DNA from: JBFHNV01 sp965365655
GTDB lineage: Bacteria; Pseudomonadota; Gammaproteobacteria; HK1
Reading direction: 5' to 3'
Assembly (NCBI GenBank): GCA_965365655.1
Contig: CBDUCN010000129.1
Location: forward strand, 1-13,098
DNA length: 13,098 nucleotides
The notes beneath the pieces are model-generated. The model worked only from the letters and a program-made list of their open reading frames with translations. It ran no database searches and was not told where the DNA came from. Positions 1-6,603 of the stretch are shown here, in pieces. The position numbers and the translations under genes are program-made. Positions within the stretch are counted from its first letter, which is position 1. Each line of letters opens with the position of its first letter.

Positions 1-87
1 CGGCCGGTCGCCGGCGCACGCGCTTTGGCATGGGCGCGCGTCTTCCGTAACGTATGCCGGTGCCGGCCGCGGGCAGAGGAGGCCGCG

Positions 88-960
88 ATGAGCACCGACA
101 TCCGAATCGAACGCCTGGACGCGCCGTTCGGCGTCGAGGTGCTGGGCGTGGACCTCGCGCGCGATGTCGGCGACGACACCCTGCGCCTGCTCACCGGCGC
201 CCTCCACGAGCACCAGGTCGTCGTCGTGCGCGGCCAGCGCCTCGACGAGGAGGGATACCTGCGCTTCGGGCGCCGCTGGGGCGCGCCGATCCCGCACGTG
301 CTCGACCACATGCGGATGCCCGGCTACCCGGAGCTGATGACCGTCGGCAACACCGAGAAGCGCGACGAGGATCCGAAGATCCGCAACGGCGCCGCGCTGT
401 GGCACACCGACCAGTCCTACGAGGCGGTGCCGGCCAGCGCGACGATGCTGTACTCGATCCGCGCGCCGCGGCGCGGCGGCGAGACGCAGTTCTGCAACAT
501 GGCGATGGCGTGGGACGCGCTGGACGACGCGCGCAAGGCGCGCCTGGAGGGCCTCGAGCTGGCGCACAAGTACGGCCGCGGCCGCCGCCGCCCCGACGAG
601 CCCGAGGTGAACCCGATCGTCAACGACGAGCAGGACCGCCGGGTGCCGGTCACGTTCCACCCGCTCGTGTATCCGCACCCGGTCACCGGCCGCAAGGCGC
701 TGTACGCGCTGGGCCACGGCGCCCACGGTGTCAGGGGCTGGCCGGAGGAGGAGGGCCTCGCGCTCATCGAGTCGCTGAAGACCCACGTGCTCCAGGAGCG
801 CTTCATCTACCGCCACCGCTACGCGGAGGGCGACGTGGTCGTCTGGGACACGATGGCCACGATGCACCGGGCGACGCCGATCGGCATCGCGGGCCGCGAC
901 GCCGACCCGCGGCTGCTGTGGCGGATCAGCGTGCGCGGCGTGCCGGCGGTGTGCCGCTGA
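88..960 (+). CDS. TauD/TfdA-family 2-oxoglutarate/Fe(II) dioxygenase
   Basis: A 290-residue protein of the usual TauD/TfdA length. These cytoplasmic enzymes couple 2-oxoglutarate decarboxylation to hydroxylation of a small, often sulfonated or carboxylated, substrate. The facial triad is visible: H106 and D108 in a WHTDQSY motif and H260 in ATMHRATP. R279, in the C-terminal RLLWRISVRG stretch, is the likely 2-oxoglutarate carboxylate binder. The ATG at 88 is chosen because AGAGGAGG (75-82) lies 5 nt upstream; a longer frame opens at 25, but its extra 21 residues look non-coding and the family begins near MSTDIRIERL. No sulfonate transporter or other catabolic gene adjoins it; the next gene is convergent. 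The fold and cofactor use are secure, but the substrate cannot be read from sequence. Confidence 0.9.
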   Translation: MSTDIRIERLDAPFGVEVLGVDLARDVGDDTLRLLTGALHEHQVVVVRGQRLDEEGYLRFGRRWGAPIPHVLDHMRMPGYPELMTVGNTEKRDEDPKIRNGAALWHTDQSYEAVPASATMLYSIRAPRRGGETQFCNMAMAWDALDDARKARLEGLELAHKYGRGRRRPDEPEVNPIVNDEQDRRVPVTFHPLVYPHPVTGRKALYALGHGAHGVRGWPEEEGLALIESLKTHVLQERFIYRHRYAEGDVVVWDTMATMHRATPIGIAGRDADPRLLWRISVRGVPAVCR

Positions 961-1045
961 CGCGGGCGTTGCGTCGCGCACGATCGGCGGCGCGTGTTCC
1001 CGGCCTGCCGTGACCTTCGGGTCCGCGCTCGCCGGCGCGGGGCGT

Positions 1046-1789
1046 TCACCGATCCGTCGGCGGCTCGTCGCCGATGACGCGCATCCTCCACGGCCGGAAC
1101 GCGAGCATCAGCCCGGTGTTCTCGCGCGATTCGCGCGGCAGGCCGATGTCCAGCTCCACGAGTTCCTCGAAGGCGCGTAGAAGACGGTCGATGTGGCGCT
1201 CCATGATGCGCATCGACGCCTCGGAGAGCTCGCCCGACGCGAATCGGAAGGTCTCGCCCTCCGCGCCATGCCGTCCCTCCAGGAACAGGCGCCGCATGCG
1301 CTGCTCGTAGAGCGCGCGCACCGGGCCGCCCGGGCGCCAGTCGATGTTGCGCGCGGTGAGCAGACGCACCCGGTTGCCCGGCATCAGCTCGATGAGCCCG
1401 AGCCGGTCCAGGGTGGTCAGCAGCTTGACGAGCCGCGGCTCGTCAAGGCCGTACTCGCGCTTGATTTGCTGCGCGGTCCAGCCGTTGAGCAGGACGTAGA
1501 AGCATTGCAGCAGGTGCGGGTCGCCGGCCAGCGCGCGTTCCTGCTCCAGTGTCAGCACACGGCGCTCCGACGCGCCGCGCATGCTGGTCATGCGCGTCAG
1601 GTCGAACAGGCTCATGTCCATCATGCGGCAGACCGTTTCGAGGCGGCGGAGCGAGAAACTTCCTTCCGAGAACAGGCGCTTGACGCTCGCCTCGCTCAGG
1701 TCCAGTGCCTGCGCGACCTGACGGTAGCCGATGCCGCGTGCGCGCAGACAGCGCTTGAGGGCGTCGAGCAGATCCTGGGTCTGGTTCAT
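1046..1789 (-). CDS. XRE-type helix-turn-helix regulator with second winged-helix-like region
   Basis: A 247-residue putative DNA-binding regulator. Residues about 20-42 form a Cro/XRE-like helix-turn-helix (YRQVAQALDLSEASVKRLFS), followed by a helix typical of this group (SLRRLETVCRMMDMSLFDL). Residues about 103-145 resemble a second, winged helix (GWTAQQIKREYGL, then GLIELMPGNRVRLL). The rest is helical and ends in a conserved-looking GLMLAFRPW patch; no metabolite-binding domain is recognised. The start is the ATG at 1789. The same frame continues to a TTG at 1852, but that codon sits inside a palindrome and has no ribosome-binding site. Neither start has a strong Shine-Dalgarno, so the start is moderately sure. 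The gene is divergent from the secreted-protein/DUF2145 unit and probably controls it and itself (inference from layout). Confidence 0.82.
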   Translation of the reverse strand: MNQTQDLLDALKRCLRARGIGYRQVAQALDLSEASVKRLFSEGSFSLRRLETVCRMMDMSLFDLTRMTSMRGASERRVLTLEQERALAGDPHLLQCFYVLLNGWTAQQIKREYGLDEPRLVKLLTTLDRLGLIELMPGNRVRLLTARNIDWRPGGPVRALYEQRMRRLFLEGRHGAEGETFRFASGELSEASMRIMERHIDRLLRAFEELVELDIGLPRESRENTGLMLAFRPWRMRVIGDEPPTDR

Positions 1790-1810
1790 CGGCGTGTACC
1801 GCGTCGCGAC

Positions 1811-1855
1811 GTGACGTATCACATTACGATACTTTTCATGTGAGTATTGCAATAC
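1811..1855. promoter_or_regulatory. AT-rich divergent operator/promoter region with nested inverted repeats
   Basis: This short stretch is clearly richer in A/T than its surroundings and lies between the divergent regulator and secreted-protein genes. It holds a perfect 12-bp palindrome GTATTGCAATAC (1844-1855). It also holds GTATC-N7-GATAC (1816-1832), TCACAT-N13-ATGTGA (1819-1843) and GTGA-N4-TCAC (1811-1822). Such overlapping dyads are typical of operators for dimeric helix-turn-helix proteins. TTGCAA inside the palindrome could serve as a -35 for the regulator, with TCGTAA (1829-1824, minus strand) as a weak -10. Which repeat is bound, and by which protein, is inference. Confidence 0.5.
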
Positions 1856-1907
1856 GCCCTGTTCATCCTAGGCTGCGCTCGTCCTCCCACCGTTCCAGGA
1901 GAGTCCG

Positions 1908-2324
1908 ATGCGCCGCATGCTGTCGGTTCCGTTGCTGCTTCTCGCCCTGTCGCCGCCGGCGGCGTCGGGGGCGAATCCGTCCGAGGCGTCCGTGGCCGGG
2001 TCGGCACTGTCGGCCGAGGCCCTGGTGACGGTGGTCGAAGGCAGCGTTTCGCTGCTCGCGGGCGCTGGCGAGATCGTGGTGGCCTCAGTGCACACGGTGG
2101 GCGAGTCCACGGTCGTGGTGCTGCACGCCGTCGCTGACGCCGGGTCTGCGGCGGCCACGGTCGCGGTCCAGTCGGCAGGCGCGCTGTCCGTCGCCGCAGG
2201 CGAGGTGCTGCGGGTCGCCGCGACGGCTTCCGGGCATCTGCTGATCCGCGGCGGTGAGGTGCTCGCGTTCATCCCGGGGCGCATCGGCGCGGCCCTGCTC
2301 CACCACGAGCGGCTGGCGCCGTGA
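1908..2324 (+). CDS. Small secreted protein with seven 11-residue repeats
   Basis: A 138-residue protein with an N-terminal signal peptide (MRRMLSVPLLLLALSPPAASG, cleavage near residue 21). The mature part is rich in Ala, Val, Ser and Gly, and polar residues recur at exactly 11-residue spacing: E44, E55, E66, D77, Q88, E99 and H110, often preceded by Gly or Ala (G54, G65, A76, G98, G109). The tail, with its ALLHHERL motif, falls outside the repeat. Undecad periodicity is compatible with an amphipathic helix lying on a membrane or in an oligomer; a beta-solenoid is the alternative. AGGAGAG (1897-1903) supports the ATG at 1908. The stop overlaps the GTG start of the DUF2145 gene by 4 nt, so the two are probably translationally coupled. 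Function unknown; the repeat is seen directly. Confidence 0.8.
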   Translation: MRRMLSVPLLLLALSPPAASGANPSEASVAGSALSAEALVTVVEGSVSLLAGAGEIVVASVHTVGESTVVVLHAVADAGSAAATVAVQSAGALSVAAGEVLRVAATASGHLLIRGGEVLAFIPGRIGAALLHHERLAP

Positions 2325-3184
2325 GCCGCGCGTCGTTCCTCGCGCTCCTGCTCGGCGCGCTGGTCGCCGCCGCGACCGCCCCGGTGCGCGCCGGCACCGC
2401 GTGCAGCGAGCGGCCGCTGTCGCCAGACGCCTTTCAAGCTGCGGACCGGCTCGCCAACGACCTTCTGCGGGTGCTGGACAGCGACGCCCGGGAGGCCGCG
2501 GTGCTGGGACGCGCCGGCTCCGACCTGTCGCGTCACGGCTTGCGCTTCTCCCACGCGGGGCTGGCGGTGCGCGAGCACCCGGGCGCGCCCTGGCGGGTGG
2601 TGCACCTGCTCAACCACTGCGGCCGCGCCACCGGTGCGCTGTACCGGGAGGGCCTGATCAACTTCTTCCTCGACGACCCCTTCGAGTACGCGGCGCTGGT
2701 CCTGGTCCCCGGCGAGGCACTTCAGCGGCGGCTCGCGGACGTCGTGGCGGACGGCACGGCGGTCGCGCTGCTCGAGCCCCGTTACGACATGCTGGCGCAC
2801 CCGGAGTCGCTGTCGGCGCAGAACAGCAACCAGTGGCTGCTGGAGCTGATCGCTGCCGCGGAGGCGCCGCCCGGGTCGGTGCGCACGCGGGCCGCGGCGC
2901 AGCGCTGGCTGCGCGGACAGCGCTTCGAAGGCGACGTCGTGAGGCTGTCCACGCTGGAGCGCCTCGGCGCGCGGATGTTCCGTGCGAACGTCGCTTTCGA
3001 TTCCCAGCCCGTCGCCGAGCGCGTCGCGGGCCGCATCACGGTGGTCACCGTGCGCGCGGTCGAGCGCCACCTCGCGGCGTCGCAGCCCGGCCTCGTGCGC
3101 CGCGTGCTGTCCGTGCGCGGGCCGGCGCAGGCGCCACGCTCGCGGCCTCCTGCACTGACAGCGGTCGCGGACGATCGCTCATGA
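2321..3184 (+). CDS. DUF2145 family secreted protein
   Basis: A 287-residue protein recognised as DUF2145 from its ordered motifs: CSERPLSP just after the signal peptide (residues 28-35), GLRFSHAGLAVR (73-84), WRVVHLLNHCG (91-101), LYREGLINFFLDDPFEY (107-123), LEPRYDMLAHP (151-161), QNSNQWLLEL (167-176) and RLGARMFRANVAFD (214-227). An N-terminal signal sequence (cleavage near A24) suggests export to the periplasm. C28 and C100 are the only cysteines and could form a disulfide. It starts with GTG at 2321, inside the stop of the preceding gene (GTGA overlap), which indicates a two-gene operon. No characterised function is known to me for the family. The SHAG and NSNQW motifs resemble the His and Cys positions of circularly permuted NlpC/P60-like proteins, but that is speculation. 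The Pro/Arg-rich last 20 residues look non-conserved. Confidence 0.85.
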   Translation: MSRASFLALLLGALVAAATAPVRAGTACSERPLSPDAFQAADRLANDLLRVLDSDAREAAVLGRAGSDLSRHGLRFSHAGLAVREHPGAPWRVVHLLNHCGRATGALYREGLINFFLDDPFEYAALVLVPGEALQRRLADVVADGTAVALLEPRYDMLAHPESLSAQNSNQWLLELIAAAEAPPGSVRTRAAAQRWLRGQRFEGDVVRLSTLERLGARMFRANVAFDSQPVAERVAGRITVVTVRAVERHLAASQPGLVRRVLSVRGPAQAPRSRPPALTAVADDRS

Positions 3185-3328
3185 TCGGTGCGCCGGCCGT
3201 CCTCCTGGTGGCGCCGGCGCCGGACGATCCAACCGGCCGTGAGCGGCCTGGGTTCGGGTAACGCCTCGACACCGCGCCATCGGCGCCGCGAGCAGTGGCT
3301 CACCGCCACGGCCAGGCCCGGCAGCCCG

Positions 3329-4840
3329 CTACCGCCCGGCGCCCTCCGGCTCGCCGACGTCGCGCCGCTTGCCGAACAGCGTCTGGAAGATGAACGGCCC
3401 GCACAGCCCGAGGAAGGCCAGCACCAGGAAGAACACCGCGAGCGGCTGGGTGAAGATCAGCCACCACTGACCGTCGAACATCTTCAGCGTGTTCTGCAGG
3501 TTGCGCTCCACCATCTCGCCGAGGATCAGCCCGACCGCGATCGGCGCGACGGAGAAGCCGTGCCGGCGCGCGAAGAAACCGATGACGCCGAAGATCAGCA
3601 CCAGCCACACGTCGAGCAGCGACGCGTTGAGCGCGTACGCGCCGACCACCGACAGCGCGAACACGATCGGCCACAGGATCTCGGTGCGCACCAGCGAGAT
3701 GCGCGCGAACAGTCTCGCGGCGTACAGGCCCATCAGCATGAACATGATGTTCGCGAGCAGCATCGCGCCGAAGATCTGGTACACCTTGTCCACTTGCTCG
3801 GTGAACAGGTACGGCCCGGGGCGCAGCCCGTGCACCATCAGGCCCACGAGGATGATCGCGGTGGTGCCGCTGCCGGGGATCCCGAGCACCATGGTCGGCA
3901 CCATCGCGCCGCCGGTCGCGGCGTTGTTCGCGGCCTCGGCGCCCGCGATGCCCTCGATGGAGCCCTTTCCGAACTCCTCCTTGTTCTTCGACCAGCGCCG
4001 CGCCTCCGAGTAGCCGATCATCGACGCGACGGTGGCGCCCTCCGCGGGCAGGATGCCGATGAAGGTGCCGATGCCGCACGAGCGCAGGATCGTCTTCCAG
4101 ATCCGCTTGTAGTCGGCCATCGTCGGCAGCTTCACCGCCTTCATCGAGACGGCCTCCACGATGCGGTTGACGGTGCGCGACTGCACCAGAAGCTCCGACA
4201 TCGCGAACAGGCCGATGAACACCGGCACGAAGCCCAGGCCCTCGTACAGCTCGTAGTTGCCGAACATGAACCGCTCGATGCCGGTGGACTTCTCCGCGCC
4301 GATGGTCGCGAGCCACACGCCGAACACGCCGCCGATCAGGTTCCTCACCGCGCCGCCGGCGCTGATGCTCGCGAGCATCGAGAGTCCGAACAGCGTCAGC
4401 GCGAAGTACTCCGGCGGGCGGAACTCGTAGGCGACGCGCGCGAGAAGCGGCGCCGCGATGCACAGCACGATCACGGAGAAGATGCCGCCCACGGTGCTCG
4501 CGACCACGGCGACCCCGAGCGCGCGGCCCGCCTCGCCGCGCTGCGCGAGCGGGAAGCCGTCGAAGGTGGTCGCGGCCGCCGCGGACGTGCCCGGCGTGTT
4601 GATCAGGATCGCGGTGATGGAGCCGGCGAAGGTTGCCGAGACGTAGATCGTGGAGAGCACCGTGATCGCGTGCACCGGGCTCATCGTCAGCGTGAACGGC
4701 AGCAGCAGCGCCGCGCCCGTCGTCGCGCCCAGGCCCGGCAGCACGCCGATGATCACACCGAGGATGGTGGTGCCGAAGATGAGCAGGATCAGGTACGGGT
4801 CGAGGACCACCGACGCCATCGCGGACAGCGCTTCGTTCAT
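3329..4840 (-). CDS. tctA: TctA-family large transmembrane subunit, tripartite tricarboxylate transporter
   Basis: A 503-residue inner-membrane protein of normal length for TctA, the roughly 12-helix permease that moves carboxylate-type solutes using an ion gradient. The first half has the signature GVLPGLGATTGAALLLPFT (32-50) and LINTPGTSAAAATTFDG (79-95). The second half repeats this architecture with EEFGKGSIEGIAGAEAANNAA (288-308), PTMVLGIPGS (315-324) and GLRPGP (338-343). The usual second PGxG turn reads PAEG here (265-268). The ATG at 4840 shares one base with the tctB stop (TGATG), giving tight translational coupling; the frame is open further upstream, but that part is a shadow of tctB. 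It is the last gene of the tctC-tctB-tctA operon. The substrate cannot be assigned from the permease. Confidence 0.93.
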   Translation of the reverse strand: MNEALSAMASVVLDPYLILLIFGTTILGVIIGVLPGLGATTGAALLLPFTLTMSPVHAITVLSTIYVSATFAGSITAILINTPGTSAAAATTFDGFPLAQRGEAGRALGVAVVASTVGGIFSVIVLCIAAPLLARVAYEFRPPEYFALTLFGLSMLASISAGGAVRNLIGGVFGVWLATIGAEKSTGIERFMFGNYELYEGLGFVPVFIGLFAMSELLVQSRTVNRIVEAVSMKAVKLPTMADYKRIWKTILRSCGIGTFIGILPAEGATVASMIGYSEARRWSKNKEEFGKGSIEGIAGAEAANNAATGGAMVPTMVLGIPGSGTTAIILVGLMVHGLRPGPYLFTEQVDKVYQIFGAMLLANIMFMLMGLYAARLFARISLVRTEILWPIVFALSVVGAYALNASLLDVWLVLIFGVIGFFARRHGFSVAPIAVGLILGEMVERNLQNTLKMFDGQWWLIFTQPLAVFFLVLAFLGLCGPFIFQTLFGKRRDVGEPEGAGR

Positions 4841-5301
4841 CAGCCGTAGTACCAGTTCGTGATGATCCCGCGCGGAAAGCGCACCTGCAGCACCTTGTCG
4901 AAGAGCATGAAGATCGCGAGCGGGGTGATCACCGCGCTCGCCGCGGCCACGTGGATCCGGCGCTCGCCCCACAGCAGGCACATCAGGAACATCACCACCG
5001 CGATGCCGATGAACATGTCCAGCCAGGTCGTGAGGCCGTAGAACAGCACCATCAGCAGCATCGAGCCCCAGGTGTGGAAGGACTCGCGGTGCGCCTTCTC
5101 GGGCGGGGCGCGGTGGATCTGCACGACCATGATCGCGACGAGGATCAGGTTCACGACCATCAGGAAGATCGGGAACACGCGCGGCTGCATGCCGGCGCCG
5201 ACGATCATCGGCGGCGAGGTGTCGAGCTGCAGCGACGCCCAGATCACGACGCCGGAGAACGCGGCGATGAATCCGGGAACGATGTAGTGCCTGGCGCTCA
5301 T
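4840..5301 (-). CDS. tctB: TctB-family small transmembrane subunit, tripartite tricarboxylate transporter
   Basis: A 153-residue inner-membrane protein with four to five hydrophobic segments (roughly residues 8-26, 44-62, 78-94, 96-114 and 119-136) and the typical C-terminal VLQVRFPRG motif. TctB is the small partner of TctA in the permease. The ATG at 5301 (MSARHYIV) is preferred. A GTG at 5328 would add nine residues encoded inside a strong hairpin. The likely Shine-Dalgarno GGGAG (5316-5312) sits in the 3' arm of that hairpin, 10 nt before the ATG, so initiation may be limited. The gene lies 63 nt after the tctC stop and overlaps tctA by one base. The family call is firm; the start is moderately so. 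Confidence 0.9.
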   Translation of the reverse strand: MSARHYIVPGFIAAFSGVVIWASLQLDTSPPMIVGAGMQPRVFPIFLMVVNLILVAIMVVQIHRAPPEKAHRESFHTWGSMLLMVLFYGLTTWLDMFIGIAVVMFLMCLLWGERRIHVAAASAVITPLAIFMLFDKVLQVRFPRGIITNWYYG

Positions 5302-5306
5302 GAGGC

Positions 5307-5330
5307 GGGTGCTCCCTTGCGGGAGCACCC
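5307..5330 (-). promoter_or_regulatory. Intercistronic hairpin between tctC and tctB covering the tctB ribosome-binding site
   Basis: A perfect inverted repeat with 10-bp arms (5307-5316 and 5321-5330) and a 4-nt loop. In the transcribed (minus) sense the loop is GCAA, a stable GNRA tetraloop. It starts 34 nt after the tctC stop and ends 5 nt before the tctB ATG, with no U-tract, so it is not a standard intrinsic terminator. Its 3' arm contains GGGAG, the best tctB Shine-Dalgarno candidate. The likely role is to protect tctC mRNA and damp translation of the membrane subunits, giving excess binding protein (inference). Confidence 0.75.
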
Positions 5331-5364
5331 CCTTGTTGTGGTCAGGGGACGATCGCGGGCCGGT

Positions 5365-6336
5365 CTACTCGACCAGCCCCATCTCCTTCAGCGCCGGGCC
5401 GAACTCTCCGACCATCGACTTGATCTGCTTGCCCCACGGGCCGGACGCCTGCGGGGAGGTGTTGTCGAGGCCCGAGTTCGCGAGATAGGCCTTGTACATG
5501 GAGTGGTCCATGGCCTTCATGACGCCCGCCTCGAGCTCCGCGCGGCGCGCCTCGGGCACACCGGCGTGGGTCACGAAGCCGCGGGTGGTGGAGAGCACGA
5601 GATCGATGCCCAGCTCCTGCGCCGTCTTCGCGTTCGGGATCGGGTCCATGCGCGACTCGCCCAGGATCACCAGCGGACAGATGTCGCCGGCCTCCACGGG
5701 CGCGGCCGCCTCGGACAGGTTCAGGGTGCCGACGTCCACCGCGCCGGCCACGAGCTGGGTCGCGAGCTCGCCGCCGCCCTTGAACGCGATGTAGGTGGGC
5801 ATCGGCACGCCGAGCCGCTTGGACCACAGGAACACCGTGATGTGGTCGATGGTGCCGGTCTGGGTGCCTCCGAACTTGAGCTTGTCGCCGTTCTTCATGC
5901 CGGCGACGAACTCCTCCGGCGTCTTGTACGGGCTGGTCTTGCAGTTGACCATCAGGATCTGCGGGTCGTTGGTGCCGCGCGCGATCGGCGCCATGTCCTC
6001 GACCTTCAGCGGTGTCTTGCCCTTGGCCATCGTGATCGCGTGGCCGACCGTGAAGGTCATGATGGTGTTGCCGTCGGCCGGACGCGACATGAAGTAGTTC
6101 ATCGCCGCCGCGCCGCCGCCGCCGCGCTTGTTCACGACCACCATGTCCTGCTTCAGCTCGCGGCGTGCGCGCAGCATCATCATGCGCGAGTTGACGTCGG
6201 TGCCGCCGCCGGCGCCGGCGTGGGTGACCACCTCGATGGCGGGCTTGTCCTGCGCGTGGACGGCCGTGACGGACAGCGCGAGCGCCAGCGCGGCGGTGCT
6301 CACCGCGGCCGTGAACGTATTCCTCGATCCTTTCAT
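5365..6336 (-). CDS. tctC: TctC/Bug-family periplasmic solute-binding protein
   Basis: A 323-residue periplasmic binding protein of normal Bug length. It captures a carboxylate-type solute and hands it to the TctA/TctB permease. The signal peptide spans residues 1-28 (MKGSRNTF, then an Ala/Leu-rich core, cleavage at AHA/QD). The first lobe shows GAGGGTDVNSRMM (41-53), VVVNKRGGGGAAAMNYF (66-82) and PADGNTIMTFT (86-96), matching the Bug pattern with the glycine loop and T46-D47 that line the ligand pocket. KFGGTQTGTIDH (154-165) and FKGGGELATQLVAGAVD (185-201) form the second lobe. The ATG at 6336 has AGGAG at 6351-6347, ten bases upstream; the longer open frame upstream is antisense to dcp. 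It is first in the operon, as expected for the most abundant component. The ligand is unknown, since Bug proteins bind varied organic acids. Confidence 0.93.
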   Translation of the reverse strand: MKGSRNTFTAAVSTAALALALSVTAVHAQDKPAIEVVTHAGAGGGTDVNSRMMMLRARRELKQDMVVVNKRGGGGAAAMNYFMSRPADGNTIMTFTVGHAITMAKGKTPLKVEDMAPIARGTNDPQILMVNCKTSPYKTPEEFVAGMKNGDKLKFGGTQTGTIDHITVFLWSKRLGVPMPTYIAFKGGGELATQLVAGAVDVGTLNLSEAAAPVEAGDICPLVILGESRMDPIPNAKTAQELGIDLVLSTTRGFVTHAGVPEARRAELEAGVMKAMDHSMYKAYLANSGLDNTSPQASGPWGKQIKSMVGEFGPALKEMGLVE

Positions 6337-6454
6337 CGCCTCGTGTCTCCTGTCGGTGTCGATCCCGGGCTCGTGCCGGGCTTTTCTTCGTATGTGTACG
6401 CCGGTGTGCAGCGCCCGCGTGCGCGGATCGCGGCACCTGACGCCGGCCAGCGAT

Positions 6455-6482
6455 GCTATAGGGTGCGGACCGGCGCCTTCAA
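6455..6482 (-). promoter_or_regulatory. tctC: Candidate sigma70-type promoter for the tctCBA operon
   Basis: On the minus strand, TTGAAG (6482-6477) is followed after 16 bp by TATAGC (6460-6455), a fair match to -35/-10 boxes in an otherwise GC-rich spacer. It would give a leader of roughly 110 nt before the tctC ATG. The same A/T patch read on the plus strand (TGC then TATAGG, 6454-6462) resembles an extended -10 that could serve dcp, but no -35 is evident there. Prediction by eye only. Confidence 0.42.
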
Positions 6483-6603
6483 CGTGCGTCCAGCATAGAG
6501 CGATCCGCCGCCCGCCGCCGCGGGCCGCGCCGGCGCGCTGCGTGAACGGCCCTGCTGCACCGCCGCAGAGCGGGTACGGTACGGCGTCACGCAGGAGCCC
6601 TCC

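Noticed and set aside
88..960. Assigning the dioxygenase as taurine dioxygenase TauD with the TTT operon as its transporter
   Set aside because: The family signature fits many substrates, the transporter operon is separated from it by three genes and lies on the other strand, and no sulfonate uptake genes are present.
961..1045. Spacer between the dioxygenase and the convergent regulator as a terminator
   Set aside because: No stem followed by a T-tract is visible on either strand.
1790..1852. TTG start adding 21 residues to the XRE-type regulator
   Set aside because: The extension lies in the A/T-rich dyad region, has no ribosome-binding site and no helix-turn-helix content; the ATG at 1789 fits the domain start better.
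3185..3328. GC palindromes (such as GGCGCC repeats) between DUF2145 and tctA as a terminator or attachment site
   Set aside because: Short self-complementary GC words are expected in DNA of this composition; there is no loop, no T-tract and no adjoining integrase or tRNA.
3188..4849. Long plus-strand open frame opposite the transporter genes, encoding a His/Arg/Glu-rich product
   Set aside because: It is antisense to tctA, whose family motifs and membrane segments are unmistakable; the composition is typical of the mirror frame of a GC-rich gene.
6364..6385. CCCGG-N7-CCGGG hairpin followed by TTTT on the plus strand, resembling an intrinsic terminator
   Set aside because: No plus-strand gene ends upstream of it, and the stem is only 5 bp. 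On the minus strand it lies in the tctC leader without a U-tract; probably incidental.
4951..6498. 515-residue plus-strand frame opposite tctB and tctC
   Set aside because: It is a His/Asp/Arg-rich shadow of genes with clear family identity on the other strand.
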